From the NCBI GenBank assembly GCA_035505375.1, contig DATJQV010000012.1, forward strand, positions 1 through 64,000: a stretch of 64,000 nucleotides of DNA, in the 5' to 3' direction. Made by a program: the position numbers and the translations under genes. Of this stretch, positions 16,339-23,619 are shown one piece after another. The notes beneath the pieces are model-generated. The model searched no databases and was not told where the DNA came from. It saw only the letters and a list, made by a program, of their open reading frames with translations. The stretch's first letter is position 1. Each line of letters starts with the position of its first letter. The stretch is from a bacterium (lineage in GTDB: Bacteria; Hydrothermota; Tepidihabitantia; Tepidihabitantales; Tepidihabitantaceae).

Positions 16339-17577
16339 ATGGTATCTGGGTATTTCGACCACGCCGCCGCAGCACCGCTACTGCCCGAAGCGCGCGAGGC
16401 GATGCTGACCTTCCTTGGTGATGAATTCGGTAACCCGTCCAGCCTACACCGTTATGGCAACAAACCCAGGGAGGCGATCGAGAACGCCCGCGCACAGGTG
16501 GCCGCGCTCATCAATTCCCGGCCGGATGACATAGTTTTCACCGCATCCGCCTCCGAATCCAACAACCTTGCCGTCAAGGGTCTTGCCCTCGCCCGCCGGG
16601 ACAAGGGCAGGCACGTCATTATCTCCGCCATTGAGCACGTATCGGTGCTGGAGGCGGCAAAGTCGCTCACCCTGAGCGGCTTCGAGGTCACTCAGGTGCC
16701 GGTCAGCCCCGAGGGCGTGGTCGAGCCGGCCAAACTGACCGCCGCCATCAAGACCGACACGGTCCTCGCATCGGTGATGCACGCCAATTACGAAGTCGGC
16801 ACTATTCAGAACGTCAAGGAGCTGGCCGGAATCGCGCGCCGGTTCCGGGTTTCGTTCCACTCCGACGGCACTGCCGCGGTCGGCCGGATTCCGGTTGACG
16901 TGACTGACCTTGGTGTTGACGCATACACGTTCCCGGCCATGTCGGTCTACGGTCCCAAAGGCGCTGCCGCCCTCTACTTGAAACGTGGCACACGAATCCA
17001 GTCACTTATCGAAGGTGGTTTCCAGGAGAAGAATCGTCGCGCCGGCACCGAGAACGTAGCCGCCATCGCCGGGTTCGGGGCTGCCGCCGCAATCACGAAG
17101 ACGAAGTTACCCGAATGGTCGGCGACGATGACGAAGCTGGCACAGCGCATCTTCAGTGAACTGCCACAGAGGCTTGACCACGTCATTTTCACCGGCTCGA
17201 TGTCGAACCGCATCCCCGGACAGGTCAGCGTCGTGGTCGAGTTCGTCGAGGGCGAATCGATGTTGCTCTTCCTCGACGACGAAGGCATCGCCGCCGCGTC
17301 CGGCTCGTCCTGCTCGGCCAAGACCTTGAAGGCATCCCACGTGCTGCTGGCGATGGGACTGCCGCATACGAAAGCCCAGTCTTCGCTGGTCCTGACGCTG
17401 GGCAAGGACTCGACCGACGAAGACGTGACCCATTTCCTCGACAAGCTGCCGCCTATGGTCCAGCGACTGAGGCAGATGTCACCTCTCTACGCGAAGTTTC
17501 AGAAGGGCGAGGACCCGTACGCAGTGAAGCCCGGCGACTCGTGCGAAGAAGAGCACCACGATGAAGAACACGAATAG
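16339..17577 (+). CDS. Cysteine desulfurase homologue (NifS/IscS) lacking the PLP lysine
   Basis: 412 residues of the class V aminotransferase fold: FDHAAAAPLLPEA, ISAIEHVSVLEA with the PLP-stacking His100, HSDGTAAVG and GGFQEKNRRAGTEN, with the mobile-loop Cys325 in ASGSSCSAKTL. The motif that normally reads SAHKxYGPKG reads PAMSVYGPKG, so the Schiff-base Lys is Ser202. The PLP-contacting Asn (Tyr151 here), Gln (Ala180) and the substrate Arg (Val in SSLVLTLG) are also changed. The frame is otherwise intact. The tail is rich in His, Glu and Cys (SCEEEHHDEEHE). It sits before a NifU scaffold gene. A PLP-free partner or adaptor for Fe-S assembly is likely; desulfurase activity is unlikely. Confidence 0.88.
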   Translation: MVSGYFDHAAAAPLLPEAREAMLTFLGDEFGNPSSLHRYGNKPREAIENARAQVAALINSRPDDIVFTASASESNNLAVKGLALARRDKGRHVIISAIEHVSVLEAAKSLTLSGFEVTQVPVSPEGVVEPAKLTAAIKTDTVLASVMHANYEVGTIQNVKELAGIARRFRVSFHSDGTAAVGRIPVDVTDLGVDAYTFPAMSVYGPKGAAALYLKRGTRIQSLIEGGFQEKNRRAGTENVAAIAGFGAAAAITKTKLPEWSATMTKLAQRIFSELPQRLDHVIFTGSMSNRIPGQVSVVVEFVEGESMLLFLDDEGIAAASGSSCSAKTLKASHVLLAMGLPHTKAQSSLVLTLGKDSTDEDVTHFLDKLPPMVQRLRQMSPLYAKFQKGEDPYAVKPGDSCEEEHHDEEHE

Positions 17578-17603
17578 GACCTATATGATCTGTAGGAGAG
17601 TTG

Positions 17604-18065
17604 ATGTATTCTGAGAAAGTAATGGAGCATTTCCGCAACCCGCGCAACGTCGGTGAGATTGAGAACGCCGACGGCGTGGGAGAAATCGGCAATCCGGTCT
17701 GCGGGGACATGATGACGTTCTACGTGAAGATTGAGAACGGCATCCTGACCGACGTGAAGTTCAAGACCTTCGGCTGCGGCGCGGCTATCGCGGTATCCTC
17801 AATGGTCAGCGAGATGGCCAAGGGCAAGACCGTCGAGGAGGCGATGAAGATATCGAACGCGGATGTCGCCAAGGAACTGGGCGGCCTGCCCCCGAACAAG
17901 CTCCACTGTTCCAACCTCGGCGCGGACGCGCTCCACAAGGCGATTGAGAACTACCAGGCGAAGAAGCCCGGCAACGAGAAGAAGGGCTGCCGCTGCCCGT
18001 ACTGCGACGCCCCGGTCGAGGGCAGCAGGATATGCGCGCCCTGCAGTGCCCAGGGCCGCAACTAG
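17604..18065 (+). CDS. NifU/IscU-type Fe-S cluster scaffold with Cys-rich tail
   Basis: 153 residues. The three scaffold cysteines are present in GNPVCGD, FKTFGCGAAIAVSSM and LHCSNLG, with the conserved Asp after the first. A C-terminal extension of about 40 residues adds CRCPYCDAP and ICAPC, a probable zinc ribbon not found in ordinary IscU. The start is the ATG at 17604, five bases after AGGAG; the TTG just before it is less likely. It lies 26 bases after the desulfurase-like gene and 16 bases before a glutaredoxin gene, and should work with both in cluster assembly. Confidence 0.92.
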   Translation: MYSEKVMEHFRNPRNVGEIENADGVGEIGNPVCGDMMTFYVKIENGILTDVKFKTFGCGAAIAVSSMVSEMAKGKTVEEAMKISNADVAKELGGLPPNKLHCSNLGADALHKAIENYQAKKPGNEKKGCRCPYCDAPVEGSRICAPCSAQGRN

Positions 18066-18081
18066 CTGGAAAGGAGCAGTT

Positions 18082-18363
18082 GTGAAGTTGACCCATGTAC
18101 CCGGCAGGAATGCCAAGCACCGTGTAACTCTCTATGCGCTCTCGACCTGCGGCTGGTGCAGCAAGACCAAGGAGTTGCTGAACTCCAACCAGGTTCAGTA
18201 CGAGTACATCGACGTGGACCAGTGCCAGGGCGATGAACGCACCGAGGTAGCCAACAAGGTGCGCGAGCTGAATCCGCGCGGTTCGTTCCCGACCGTCAGG
18301 ATCGACGGCGAGGTAGTGGCCGGCTTTGACGAAGACCGCATCCGGGAGCTGCTCGATCTGTGA
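18082..18363 (+). CDS. Glutaredoxin-like thiol-disulfide protein
   Basis: 93 residues with a thioredoxin fold: [19 protein letters not shown] carries a CxxC active site at the start of the first helix, and [11 protein letters not shown] contains the cis-Pro. The CGWC pair and the lack of a glutathione-binding signature resemble NrdH-like or anaerobe-type glutaredoxins that take electrons from a reductase. The start is a GTG preceded by AAGGAG. Its stop overlaps the GTG of the FTR-rubredoxin gene by 4 bases, so the two are coupled and are probably redox partners. Confidence 0.88.
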   Translation: MKLTHVPGRNAKHRVTLYALSTCGWCSKTKELLNSNQVQYEYIDVDQCQGDERTEVANKVRELNPRGSFPTVRIDGEVVAGFDEDRIRELLDL

Positions 18364-18878
18364 GCGCCGAGGAACGATTTCCCGACGAGGTCCTCAAGAC
18401 CTACGAACGCCTGAAACAGGAGGCCGAGTCGACCGGGTATCGCCTCAACCCGGACAAGAGCTTCACCCTTCGCCTCATCCAGGGCCTGCTCGACAACGAG
18501 AAACGGTACGGCTATTGGTGCTGCCCCTGCCGGCTCTCGTTCGCGGACAAGGCCAAAGACCTTGATGTCATCTGTCCCTGCTACTACCGGGACTCCGACG
18601 TCGAAGAGTTCGGCGCTTGCTACTGCGCTCTTTACGTGTCCGACGACTGGATTGAGGGCAAGAAGAAGCACGGCTCCATCCTCGAGCGCAGGCCGGCCAA
18701 GTTCATGCGCGACGGCTATTCCGAATCTGCTCCCCAGCCCCCAGCCCCCGGCCCCCAACCCCTCTCTCTTCCCGTCTGGCGCTGCAAGGTCTGCGGCTAC
18801 CTGTGCGCCCGGCCCGAGCCGCCGGGCAAGTGTCCAATCTGCAAGGCAGGCAAGGACCGATTTGAACGGTTCGTGTAG
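18360..18878 (+). CDS. Ferredoxin-thioredoxin reductase catalytic domain fused to rubredoxin-like domain
   Basis: 172 residues. The first 115 carry the FTR catalytic-chain pattern: CPC in [13 protein letters not shown] in [10 protein letters not shown] and CYC in GACYCALYV. These ligate a 4Fe-4S cluster next to a redox disulfide. A Pro-rich linker (about residues 122-138) encoded by six heptads leads to a rubredoxin-like iron site ([10 protein letters not shown] and GKCPICKAG). The fusion suggests electrons pass from rubredoxin to the FTR centre and on to the glutaredoxin encoded just upstream, with which it overlaps. The start is a GTG. Confidence 0.9.
   Translation: MSAEERFPDEVLKTYERLKQEAESTGYRLNPDKSFTLRLIQGLLDNEKRYGYWCCPCRLSFADKAKDLDVICPCYYRDSDVEEFGACYCALYVSDDWIEGKKKHGSILERRPAKFMRDGYSESAPQPPAPGPQPLSLPVWRCKVCGYLCARPEPPGKCPICKAGKDRFERFV
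18727..18768 (+). repeat. Six in-frame heptads forming the FTR-rubredoxin linker
   Basis: CTGCTCC, CCAGCCC, CCAGCCC, CCGGCCC, CCAACCC, CTCTCTC in exact register; 42 bases, 14 codons, read as a Pro-rich hinge between two metal domains. Confidence 0.8.
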
Positions 18879-18887
18879 GAGGGCCCG

Positions 18888-19181
18888 ATGATCGTCGAAG
18901 TGAGCGTGGTCCCGGTCGGAACCGGCAACACCAGTGTCAGCTCCTACGTCAGGGCTGCCGTCAAGATTATCGAGGAAACCGACCTCGATTACGAGATCAA
19001 CTCCATGGGCACCTGCGTGCAGGGCGAGTGGGATGAGATCTTCTCGACCCTCAAGGCCGTGCACGACGAGCTGGCGAAGCTGGGCTGCAACCGGATAGTC
19101 ACAACCGTAAAGATCGACGACCGGCGCGACAAGTTCGGCGCCATGGACGCGAAGATCGCCGCGGTCGAAGAAGACCTCTAG
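18888..19181 (+). CDS. MTH1187-family thiamine-binding protein
   Basis: 97 residues matching the small MTH1187/YkoF-like family (formerly DUF77): MIVEVSVVPVGTG, then SYVRAAVKIIEE, DYEINSMGTCVQGEWDEIF, and LGCNRIVTTVKIDDR. Family members form tetramers that bind thiamine or related ligands. An AGGAGG-like site precedes the ATG, and the gene follows the FTR-rubredoxin gene by nine bases. It is the last gene of the operon, with a strong hairpin behind it. Why a thiamine binder belongs to a sulfur/redox operon is not evident; thiazole sulfur supply is one guess. Confidence 0.85.
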   Translation: MIVEVSVVPVGTGNTSVSSYVRAAVKIIEETDLDYEINSMGTCVQGEWDEIFSTLKAVHDELAKLGCNRIVTTVKIDDRRDKFGAMDAKIAAVEEDL

Positions 19182-19203
19182 CCGAAAGCTACTCAACACA
19201 GAC

Positions 19204-19224
19204 GGGGCGCGGTTGCCGCGCCCC
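19204..19224. terminator. Bidirectional hairpin between convergent genes
   Basis: Perfect 9-base GC arms (GGGGCGCGG and complement) with a TTG loop, placed between the end of the plus-strand sulfur operon and the end of the minus-strand cNMP-binding gene. The T tract is weak. Confidence 0.65.
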
Positions 19225-19247
19225 GCGTTCATTCTGCCTGACCGGCG

Positions 19248-19733
19248 TCAGTCCGGTGCCTGTTCAGCCTCGGCTACAGCGCACTGCTGGGCAAGCTGGA
19301 GCTGCATCGCCCGCAGCCGCGAAGCGATGGTCTGTGCCACCATCTTCATCATCACGTACCCGAGCCGCGGGTCTTCGTCGAGCGCCGCCTCCAGCTTCGC
19401 GACATCGAACTCAAGGAAGGTGCTGTTCACCATTGCCCGGCTGCCCGCGGTGTAGTGCGGGTTGCCCACCACGCCCGAGTATGCGAACATCTGCCCCGGC
19501 CCAACCGACGTGACCATGTAGGTCTTCTTCGATACGCCGAAGTCGAGTTCGAGCACGACCCCGAGCCTGCCGCTCACGAGGATGTAGAACTTCGCCGCCG
19601 GCTCGCCCTGCACGTCGACCATGCCGCCGGCCTTAACCTCGCCGACCTTCGCCAGTCTTGCCAGCAGTTCGACGCCCGCATCAGGGACGTCCGAGAACTC
19701 CGGAATGGTCTTCAGGAACGACTTAACGTCCAT
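19248..19733 (-). CDS. Cyclic-nucleotide-binding-domain protein without DNA-binding domain
   Basis: 161 residues. One cNMP-binding beta-roll: FLKTIPEFSDVPDAGVELLARL, then VKAGGMVDVQGEPA, FYILVSGRLGVV, GPGQMFAYSGVVG and SRAMVNSTFLEFDVAKLEAAL. It ends after the C-helix, with no winged helix, so it is not a Crp/Fnr regulator by itself. The start is the ATG of MDVKSFL, with GGAG six bases before it; the longer frame to 19826 has no such site. It might bind a cyclic nucleotide and act through a partner; nothing adjacent suggests which one. Confidence 0.82.
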   Translation of the reverse strand: MDVKSFLKTIPEFSDVPDAGVELLARLAKVGEVKAGGMVDVQGEPAAKFYILVSGRLGVVLELDFGVSKKTYMVTSVGPGQMFAYSGVVGNPHYTAGSRAMVNSTFLEFDVAKLEAALDEDPRLGYVMMKMVAQTIASRLRAMQLQLAQQCAVAEAEQAPD

Positions 19734-19808
19734 CACTATCTCCGTTTCGTTGTGACACTCTGAGCTAAGGTAGCAACGCTCCTGCGCAGAGTCAAGCCTG
19801 CCGGAATC

Positions 19809-19836
19809 TTGACGGGGCGGCAGCAAGGCCTATTAT
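19809..19836 (+). promoter_or_regulatory. Promoter of the 19846 gene
   Basis: TTGACG (19809-19814), 16-base spacer, TATTAT (19831-19836), nine bases to the ATG at 19846. No ribosome site is seen, so the mRNA is predicted to be leaderless. Confidence 0.55.
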
Positions 19837-19845
19837 ATTGGTGCC

Positions 19846-20208
19846 ATGACTACCCGGCTCGTGTGGGTGATCCTCTTCGCCGTGCTCATCGGGGCAATCG
19901 TGCTCTTCTCGCTGAAGAGCCTGCCCGCCGCCCGCGTCACCCGGCAGGTGGCCGAGGCGGAGCAGGTGCGTGCGGTCCTGTCCCGGATGTTCCCCGACAG
20001 CCGGTTCCGAGTTCAATTCTCCATCCCCAATCCGCGCATCCACAATCTCGTGGTCACGATTCAGCCGGGCCAGGCCGACTCGACCGCGATTGCGTCTCAG
20101 GTGGATTCAGCCGAGGCGGTCATGCGCCGTGGGGTCGACCTCAACGGCTACGATTCCCTGGTCGTCGCCGTCTTCGACCGCGTCTACCGGACCGTTCCCG
20201 CCCGCTGA
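19846..20208 (+). CDS. Small membrane-anchored protein, unknown function
   Basis: 120 residues: one N-terminal hydrophobic helix (LVWVILFAVLIGAIVLFSL) and a soluble part of about 95 residues with alternating hydrophobic strands (RFRVQFSIP, HNLVVTIQPG, YDSLVVAVFDRVYR). This is a small alpha/beta domain probably facing the periplasm. I do not recognise a family. It converges with the beta-barrel gene at 20250. Confidence 0.65.
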   Translation: MTTRLVWVILFAVLIGAIVLFSLKSLPAARVTRQVAEAEQVRAVLSRMFPDSRFRVQFSIPNPRIHNLVVTIQPGQADSTAIASQVDSAEAVMRRGVDLNGYDSLVVAVFDRVYRTVPAR

Positions 20209-20249
20209 CCGGCGGCTCCTCCCGGCCTGATTAGGGTTGTGTCGGAAGA

Positions 20250-20939
20250 CTAGAAGTGGTTGTTCAGCGAAACATCGAGCACGCGGTTCAGGCGCGTCGT
20301 CGGAAGGTTGCCGAGTATGTCGCGCAGACCGACAACCATCCTGACCCTGTCCGCCACGGTCCACTCGATGCCGAAGTTGAGGAACCCGCGGTGCCTCAGC
20401 GCCTTGTCGTGGTCGTTGAACGCCGGGTCGTACTCCAGCATCAACTCCGCGCTGCCGGGCAGCAACGCATTGAGCGCGAGGAAACCGTCGAACCCGCCCC
20501 AGTAGTTGACCCCCAACTGACAATGGGTATCGATGACGTCCAGTGTCTTGCCCACGCAGAGGTATCCGCCCTTCTCGCGCACCGAGTATTTCTGGCTGTC
20601 GCAGTCGTCATACCCCTGGCTCTCGAAACCCAGCACCAGATTCGGTACGTAGCCCTGTTCCTGTAGAACGGCGATCCGTGCCTGGACATCCGGGCGGTAG
20701 CGGTCGAAGAACTTGGGCTTACCGGCGCCGAGAATGGAGTCCCCGCCGTACGACATGCCGAGCGTGACCCGGTCGAACAACCCGAGCGCAACCCGCATCA
20801 TGATGCCGCCGCTGCCCCAGACCCGGCCGCCGATGTAGTACTCGGCGTGGGCGAGCGATATCGGCACCGGTTGGTCGATGTTATAGAGAACGCCCGAAGC
20901 GGACAGGCAGGCTACAAGCACCAGCAGAACGATCCTCAT
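20250..20939 (-). CDS. Predicted outer-membrane beta-barrel-like protein
   Basis: 229 residues with a signal peptide (MRIVLLVLVACLSASGVLY). The body is rich in aromatic and Gly residues with alternating strands (EYYIGGRVWGSGGIMMRVALGLF, then VTLGMSYGGDSILG, VNYWGGFDGFLALNALLPG and FLNFGIEWTVADRVRMVVGLRDILG). It ends in HF, typical of barrel proteins whose last strand ends with Phe. It resembles small YjbH-like barrel proteins, but that is a loose resemblance. The promoter at 20948-20976 predicts a leaderless mRNA. Confidence 0.7.
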   Translation of the reverse strand: MRIVLLVLVACLSASGVLYNIDQPVPISLAHAEYYIGGRVWGSGGIMMRVALGLFDRVTLGMSYGGDSILGAGKPKFFDRYRPDVQARIAVLQEQGYVPNLVLGFESQGYDDCDSQKYSVREKGGYLCVGKTLDVIDTHCQLGVNYWGGFDGFLALNALLPGSAELMLEYDPAFNDHDKALRHRGFLNFGIEWTVADRVRMVVGLRDILGNLPTTRLNRVLDVSLNNHF

Positions 20940-20947
20940 CTCGTTTC

Positions 20948-20976
20948 AGAATAGGCCGATTGACGCAGACTGTCAA
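20948..20976 (-). promoter_or_regulatory. Promoter of the beta-barrel gene
   Basis: Minus strand: a perfect TTGACA (20971-20976), 17-base spacer, TATTCT (20948-20953), eight bases to the ATG at 20939. This is one of the best promoter matches in the window. Confidence 0.7.
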
Positions 20977-21117
20977 GCACGGTCGGGCTATGAAGACCAC
21001 GGGGCGGGCGCGGCCGGGCGCCGGGTTCGCCTGCGCCGGGAAGAAGCTTCCGCCGACCGGCAGTCGTCCGGGGATGGCCGTCGGCCGGGCAGAACAACCT
21101 GCCGCCCGCTACCGACC

Positions 21118-21146
21118 TTGACGCCCCTCAGTCAAACTGCTACACT
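21118..21146 (+). promoter_or_regulatory. Promoter of the second HtrA gene
   Basis: TTGACG (21118-21123), 17-base spacer, TACACT (21141-21146), ten bases to the ATG at 21157. The -35 box itself contains an in-frame TTG that could be mistaken for the gene start. Confidence 0.6.
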
Positions 21147-21156
21147 GGCTCTGGCT

Positions 21157-22308
21157 ATGAAGAAACTGCTTCCCTATGTAATGATTGTAGCACTGTCGAC
21201 CGCGCTGGTCGTGTCACTCTGGGTCAACTGGGCCGGACATCCCCGTCATCCGATTCCGGGGCCGGTTGTGCCGGTATCGGTCAGTGACGACGTATCGGCC
21301 TCACGCACCAACGCCATCGTGCTCGCCGCCCGCAAGATCAGCCCGGCCGTTGTGTCCGTCGTGGTAACCCAGACCCGGGTTGTCACCTACGACCCGTTCG
21401 GCGGTCTCGGGCTGGACGATTTCTTCCGCGACTTCGCGCCCCGCCAGACCTATCGCCAGGAGGTCAAGTCGATGGGCTCGGGCGTCATCATATCCAGCGA
21501 CGGCGACATCGTGACGAACGCGCACGTCGTACTCAATGCGACCCAGATCAAGGTCACGCTGCCGGACAATCGTACGTTCCCGGCCGAGCTTGAGGGCATA
21601 GACGAAACCAGGGATCTGGCCCTGCTCAAGCTGAAGGCCGGCGGCCTGCCGTCCGCGACCCTGGGCAACTCCGACGACCTGATGATTGGCGAGTGGTCGA
21701 TTGCCATCGGCAACCCGTTCGGATTCATGATTGAGGACGCGCAGCCGACGGTCACCGTCGGCGTCATCTCGGCGCTGCATCGGGACATCAAATCCGAGGG
21801 CGGCGACCAGGTCTACTCCGACATGGTCCAGACCGACGCGGCCATCAATCCGGGCAACTCGGGCGGCCCGCTGGTCAACGCGGCCGGCGAGGTCATCGGC
21901 ATCAACACCTTCATCTTCAGCCATTCGGGCGGCTCGGAGGGCATCGGCTTCGCCCGGCCTATCAATGACGTGAAGCAGTTCGTGAAGGAGACACGCAACT
22001 CCGGCGGTGCTACCAGCTATGAGCGAGTGAAGACCGGACTCGGAGCGACCGTCGCCGACATCAACCCGACACTCCGAGGCAGCCTCGGGCTCGCCTATCG
22101 CCGGGGCGTGGTGGTGGTGGAAGTCGACGGCGGCAGCGTCGGCGAGACCATCGGCATGGCGACCGGCGACGTCATCCTCATGGCGCAGGGCAAGACCATC
22201 GGCTCGGCGGCAGCATTCGCCCGACTCTACGAGCACCTTGCCGGAACAATTGACATCGTGATTGACCGCGGAGGGGAGCAAATCAGACTGCTCTACAGAC
22301 TAAGATGA
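21157..22308 (+). CDS. HtrA-like serine protease with one PDZ domain
   Basis: 383 residues. An N-terminal signal anchor (KKLLPYVMIVALSTALVVSLWV) leads to a trypsin-like domain with His in VTNAHVVLNA, Asp in TRDLALLKLK and Ser in AAINPGNSGGPLVN, followed by one PDZ domain (DegS-like layout). The start is taken as ATG 21157 because the promoter lies at 21118-21146; the upstream TTG is part of the -35 box. It overlaps purB by 4 bases (ATGA). It differs from the 4233 protease in having one PDZ domain, so it is more likely a membrane-tethered regulatory or quality-control protease. Confidence 0.92.
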   Translation: MKKLLPYVMIVALSTALVVSLWVNWAGHPRHPIPGPVVPVSVSDDVSASRTNAIVLAARKISPAVVSVVVTQTRVVTYDPFGGLGLDDFFRDFAPRQTYRQEVKSMGSGVIISSDGDIVTNAHVVLNATQIKVTLPDNRTFPAELEGIDETRDLALLKLKAGGLPSATLGNSDDLMIGEWSIAIGNPFGFMIEDAQPTVTVGVISALHRDIKSEGGDQVYSDMVQTDAAINPGNSGGPLVNAAGEVIGINTFIFSHSGGSEGIGFARPINDVKQFVKETRNSGGATSYERVKTGLGATVADINPTLRGSLGLAYRRGVVVVEVDGGSVGETIGMATGDVILMAQGKTIGSAAAFARLYEHLAGTIDIVIDRGGEQIRLLYRLR

Positions 22309-23615
22309 CGACACGCTACGACACCCCGGAAATGGCCGCGCTCTGGAATGAAGAGGCTAAGTTCCGTTCGTGGTTGCTGGTCGAGAAGACAGTCGCCACG
22401 GTTGAGGCCGAACTCGGCATCATACCGAAGCTCGCCGCCCGCGCCATACAGCACGCCTCATTCAAGCTGAAGGAAATAGACGAGTTCGAGAAGGTCACCA
22501 ACCACGACGTCATCGCGTTCACCCGCAGCGTCGCGAAGTCGGTCGGTGCGGCCGGCAAGTACGTCCACTACGGACTGACGTCCTACGACGTCGTCGACAC
22601 CGCGCTCTCCCTGCGCTGCATCTCTGCTTTCGATATAGTCCTGGCCGCAATGGGCGACCTGCGTGTGGAAACGGCGCGCCTCGCGCTGGAGCACAAACGC
22701 ACGCCGATGATGGGCCGAACCCACGGTGTCCACGCCGAGCCGATTACATTCGGCCTGAAGTGCCTGTCGTGGTTTGAGGAGACCAACCGCAACATCCGGC
22801 GCCTGGCCGCGGCCGCCGACGAGATGCGACACGGCAAGATATCCGGTGTGGTCGGCGGCTACACCCAGATGGGCCCCGAAGTCGAGGCAAAGGTACTCAA
22901 GCGTTTGAATCTCCGGCCCGAACCGGTCTCCACTCAAGTAATTCCGCGCGACCGTCATGCCGCGATGCTCGACGCCCTCGCCCTGACCGCCACCGGGCTG
23001 GAACGTATCGCCACCGAGATCCGCAACCTGCAGCGCACGGAGATCGGCGAAGTCGGCGAGCCCTTTGCCAAGGGGCAGCGGGGCTCCTCGGCCATGCCCC
23101 ACAAGAAGAACCCGATAACCTGTGAACGCATCACCAGCCTTGCCCGACTGGTCCGTGCCTACGCACAGGTGGCGCTGGACAACGTCTGCCTCTGGCACGA
23201 GCGCGACCTGTCGAACTCGGCCAACGAACGCGTCATCATTCCCGAGGCCTTCACGCTCACACACTACATGATACGCAAGATGACCGGCGTGCTGTCCGAC
23301 CTGGTCGTGCGGCCGGACCGGATGCTCGCCAACCTCGAATCATCGGGCCAGACGTTCTTCTCCCAAGCTGTGATGCTCGAACTCGTCCACGCCGGAATGG
23401 ACAAGGACCAGGCGTACAAGCTCGTGCAGGAACTCGCCTTCTCCTGCCAGACTCAAGGTAGTTCGCTCCCCGAACTCTGCGAAGCCAATCCCGAGATATC
23501 GAAGCTCCTCGACCGCCGCGCCATGGGTCGCGCGTTTGATCTGAAACGACTCCTGCGCAACGTGGACGCAGTGTACCGACGCGTAGGACTGACCGCCCGA
23601 AAGCCCAAGAACTAG
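22305..23615 (+). CDS. purB: Adenylosuccinate lyase
   Basis: Catalyses two steps of purine synthesis: cleavage of SAICAR and of adenylosuccinate, releasing fumarate. 436 residues. The fumarate-lyase signature is GSSAMPHKKNPITCERI (Ser/Lys catalytic region) at about residue 260. The catalytic His region is GRTHGVHAEPITFG, and TSYDVVDTALSL is the substrate-binding segment. It overlaps the HtrA gene by 4 bases, an unrelated partner, so the coupling is probably incidental. The acyl-CoA dehydrogenase gene starts four bases downstream. Confidence 0.95.
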   Translation: MTTRYDTPEMAALWNEEAKFRSWLLVEKTVATVEAELGIIPKLAARAIQHASFKLKEIDEFEKVTNHDVIAFTRSVAKSVGAAGKYVHYGLTSYDVVDTALSLRCISAFDIVLAAMGDLRVETARLALEHKRTPMMGRTHGVHAEPITFGLKCLSWFEETNRNIRRLAAAADEMRHGKISGVVGGYTQMGPEVEAKVLKRLNLRPEPVSTQVIPRDRHAAMLDALALTATGLERIATEIRNLQRTEIGEVGEPFAKGQRGSSAMPHKKNPITCERITSLARLVRAYAQVALDNVCLWHERDLSNSANERVIIPEAFTLTHYMIRKMTGVLSDLVVRPDRMLANLESSGQTFFSQAVMLELVHAGMDKDQAYKLVQELAFSCQTQGSSLPELCEANPEISKLLDRRAMGRAFDLKRLLRNVDAVYRRVGLTARKPKN

Positions 23616-23619
23616 GCTC

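Noticed and set aside
18195-19232. 345-residue minus-strand frame over the FTR and thiamine-binding genes
   Set aside because: It is opposite three well-recognised plus-strand genes and has no recognisable domain.
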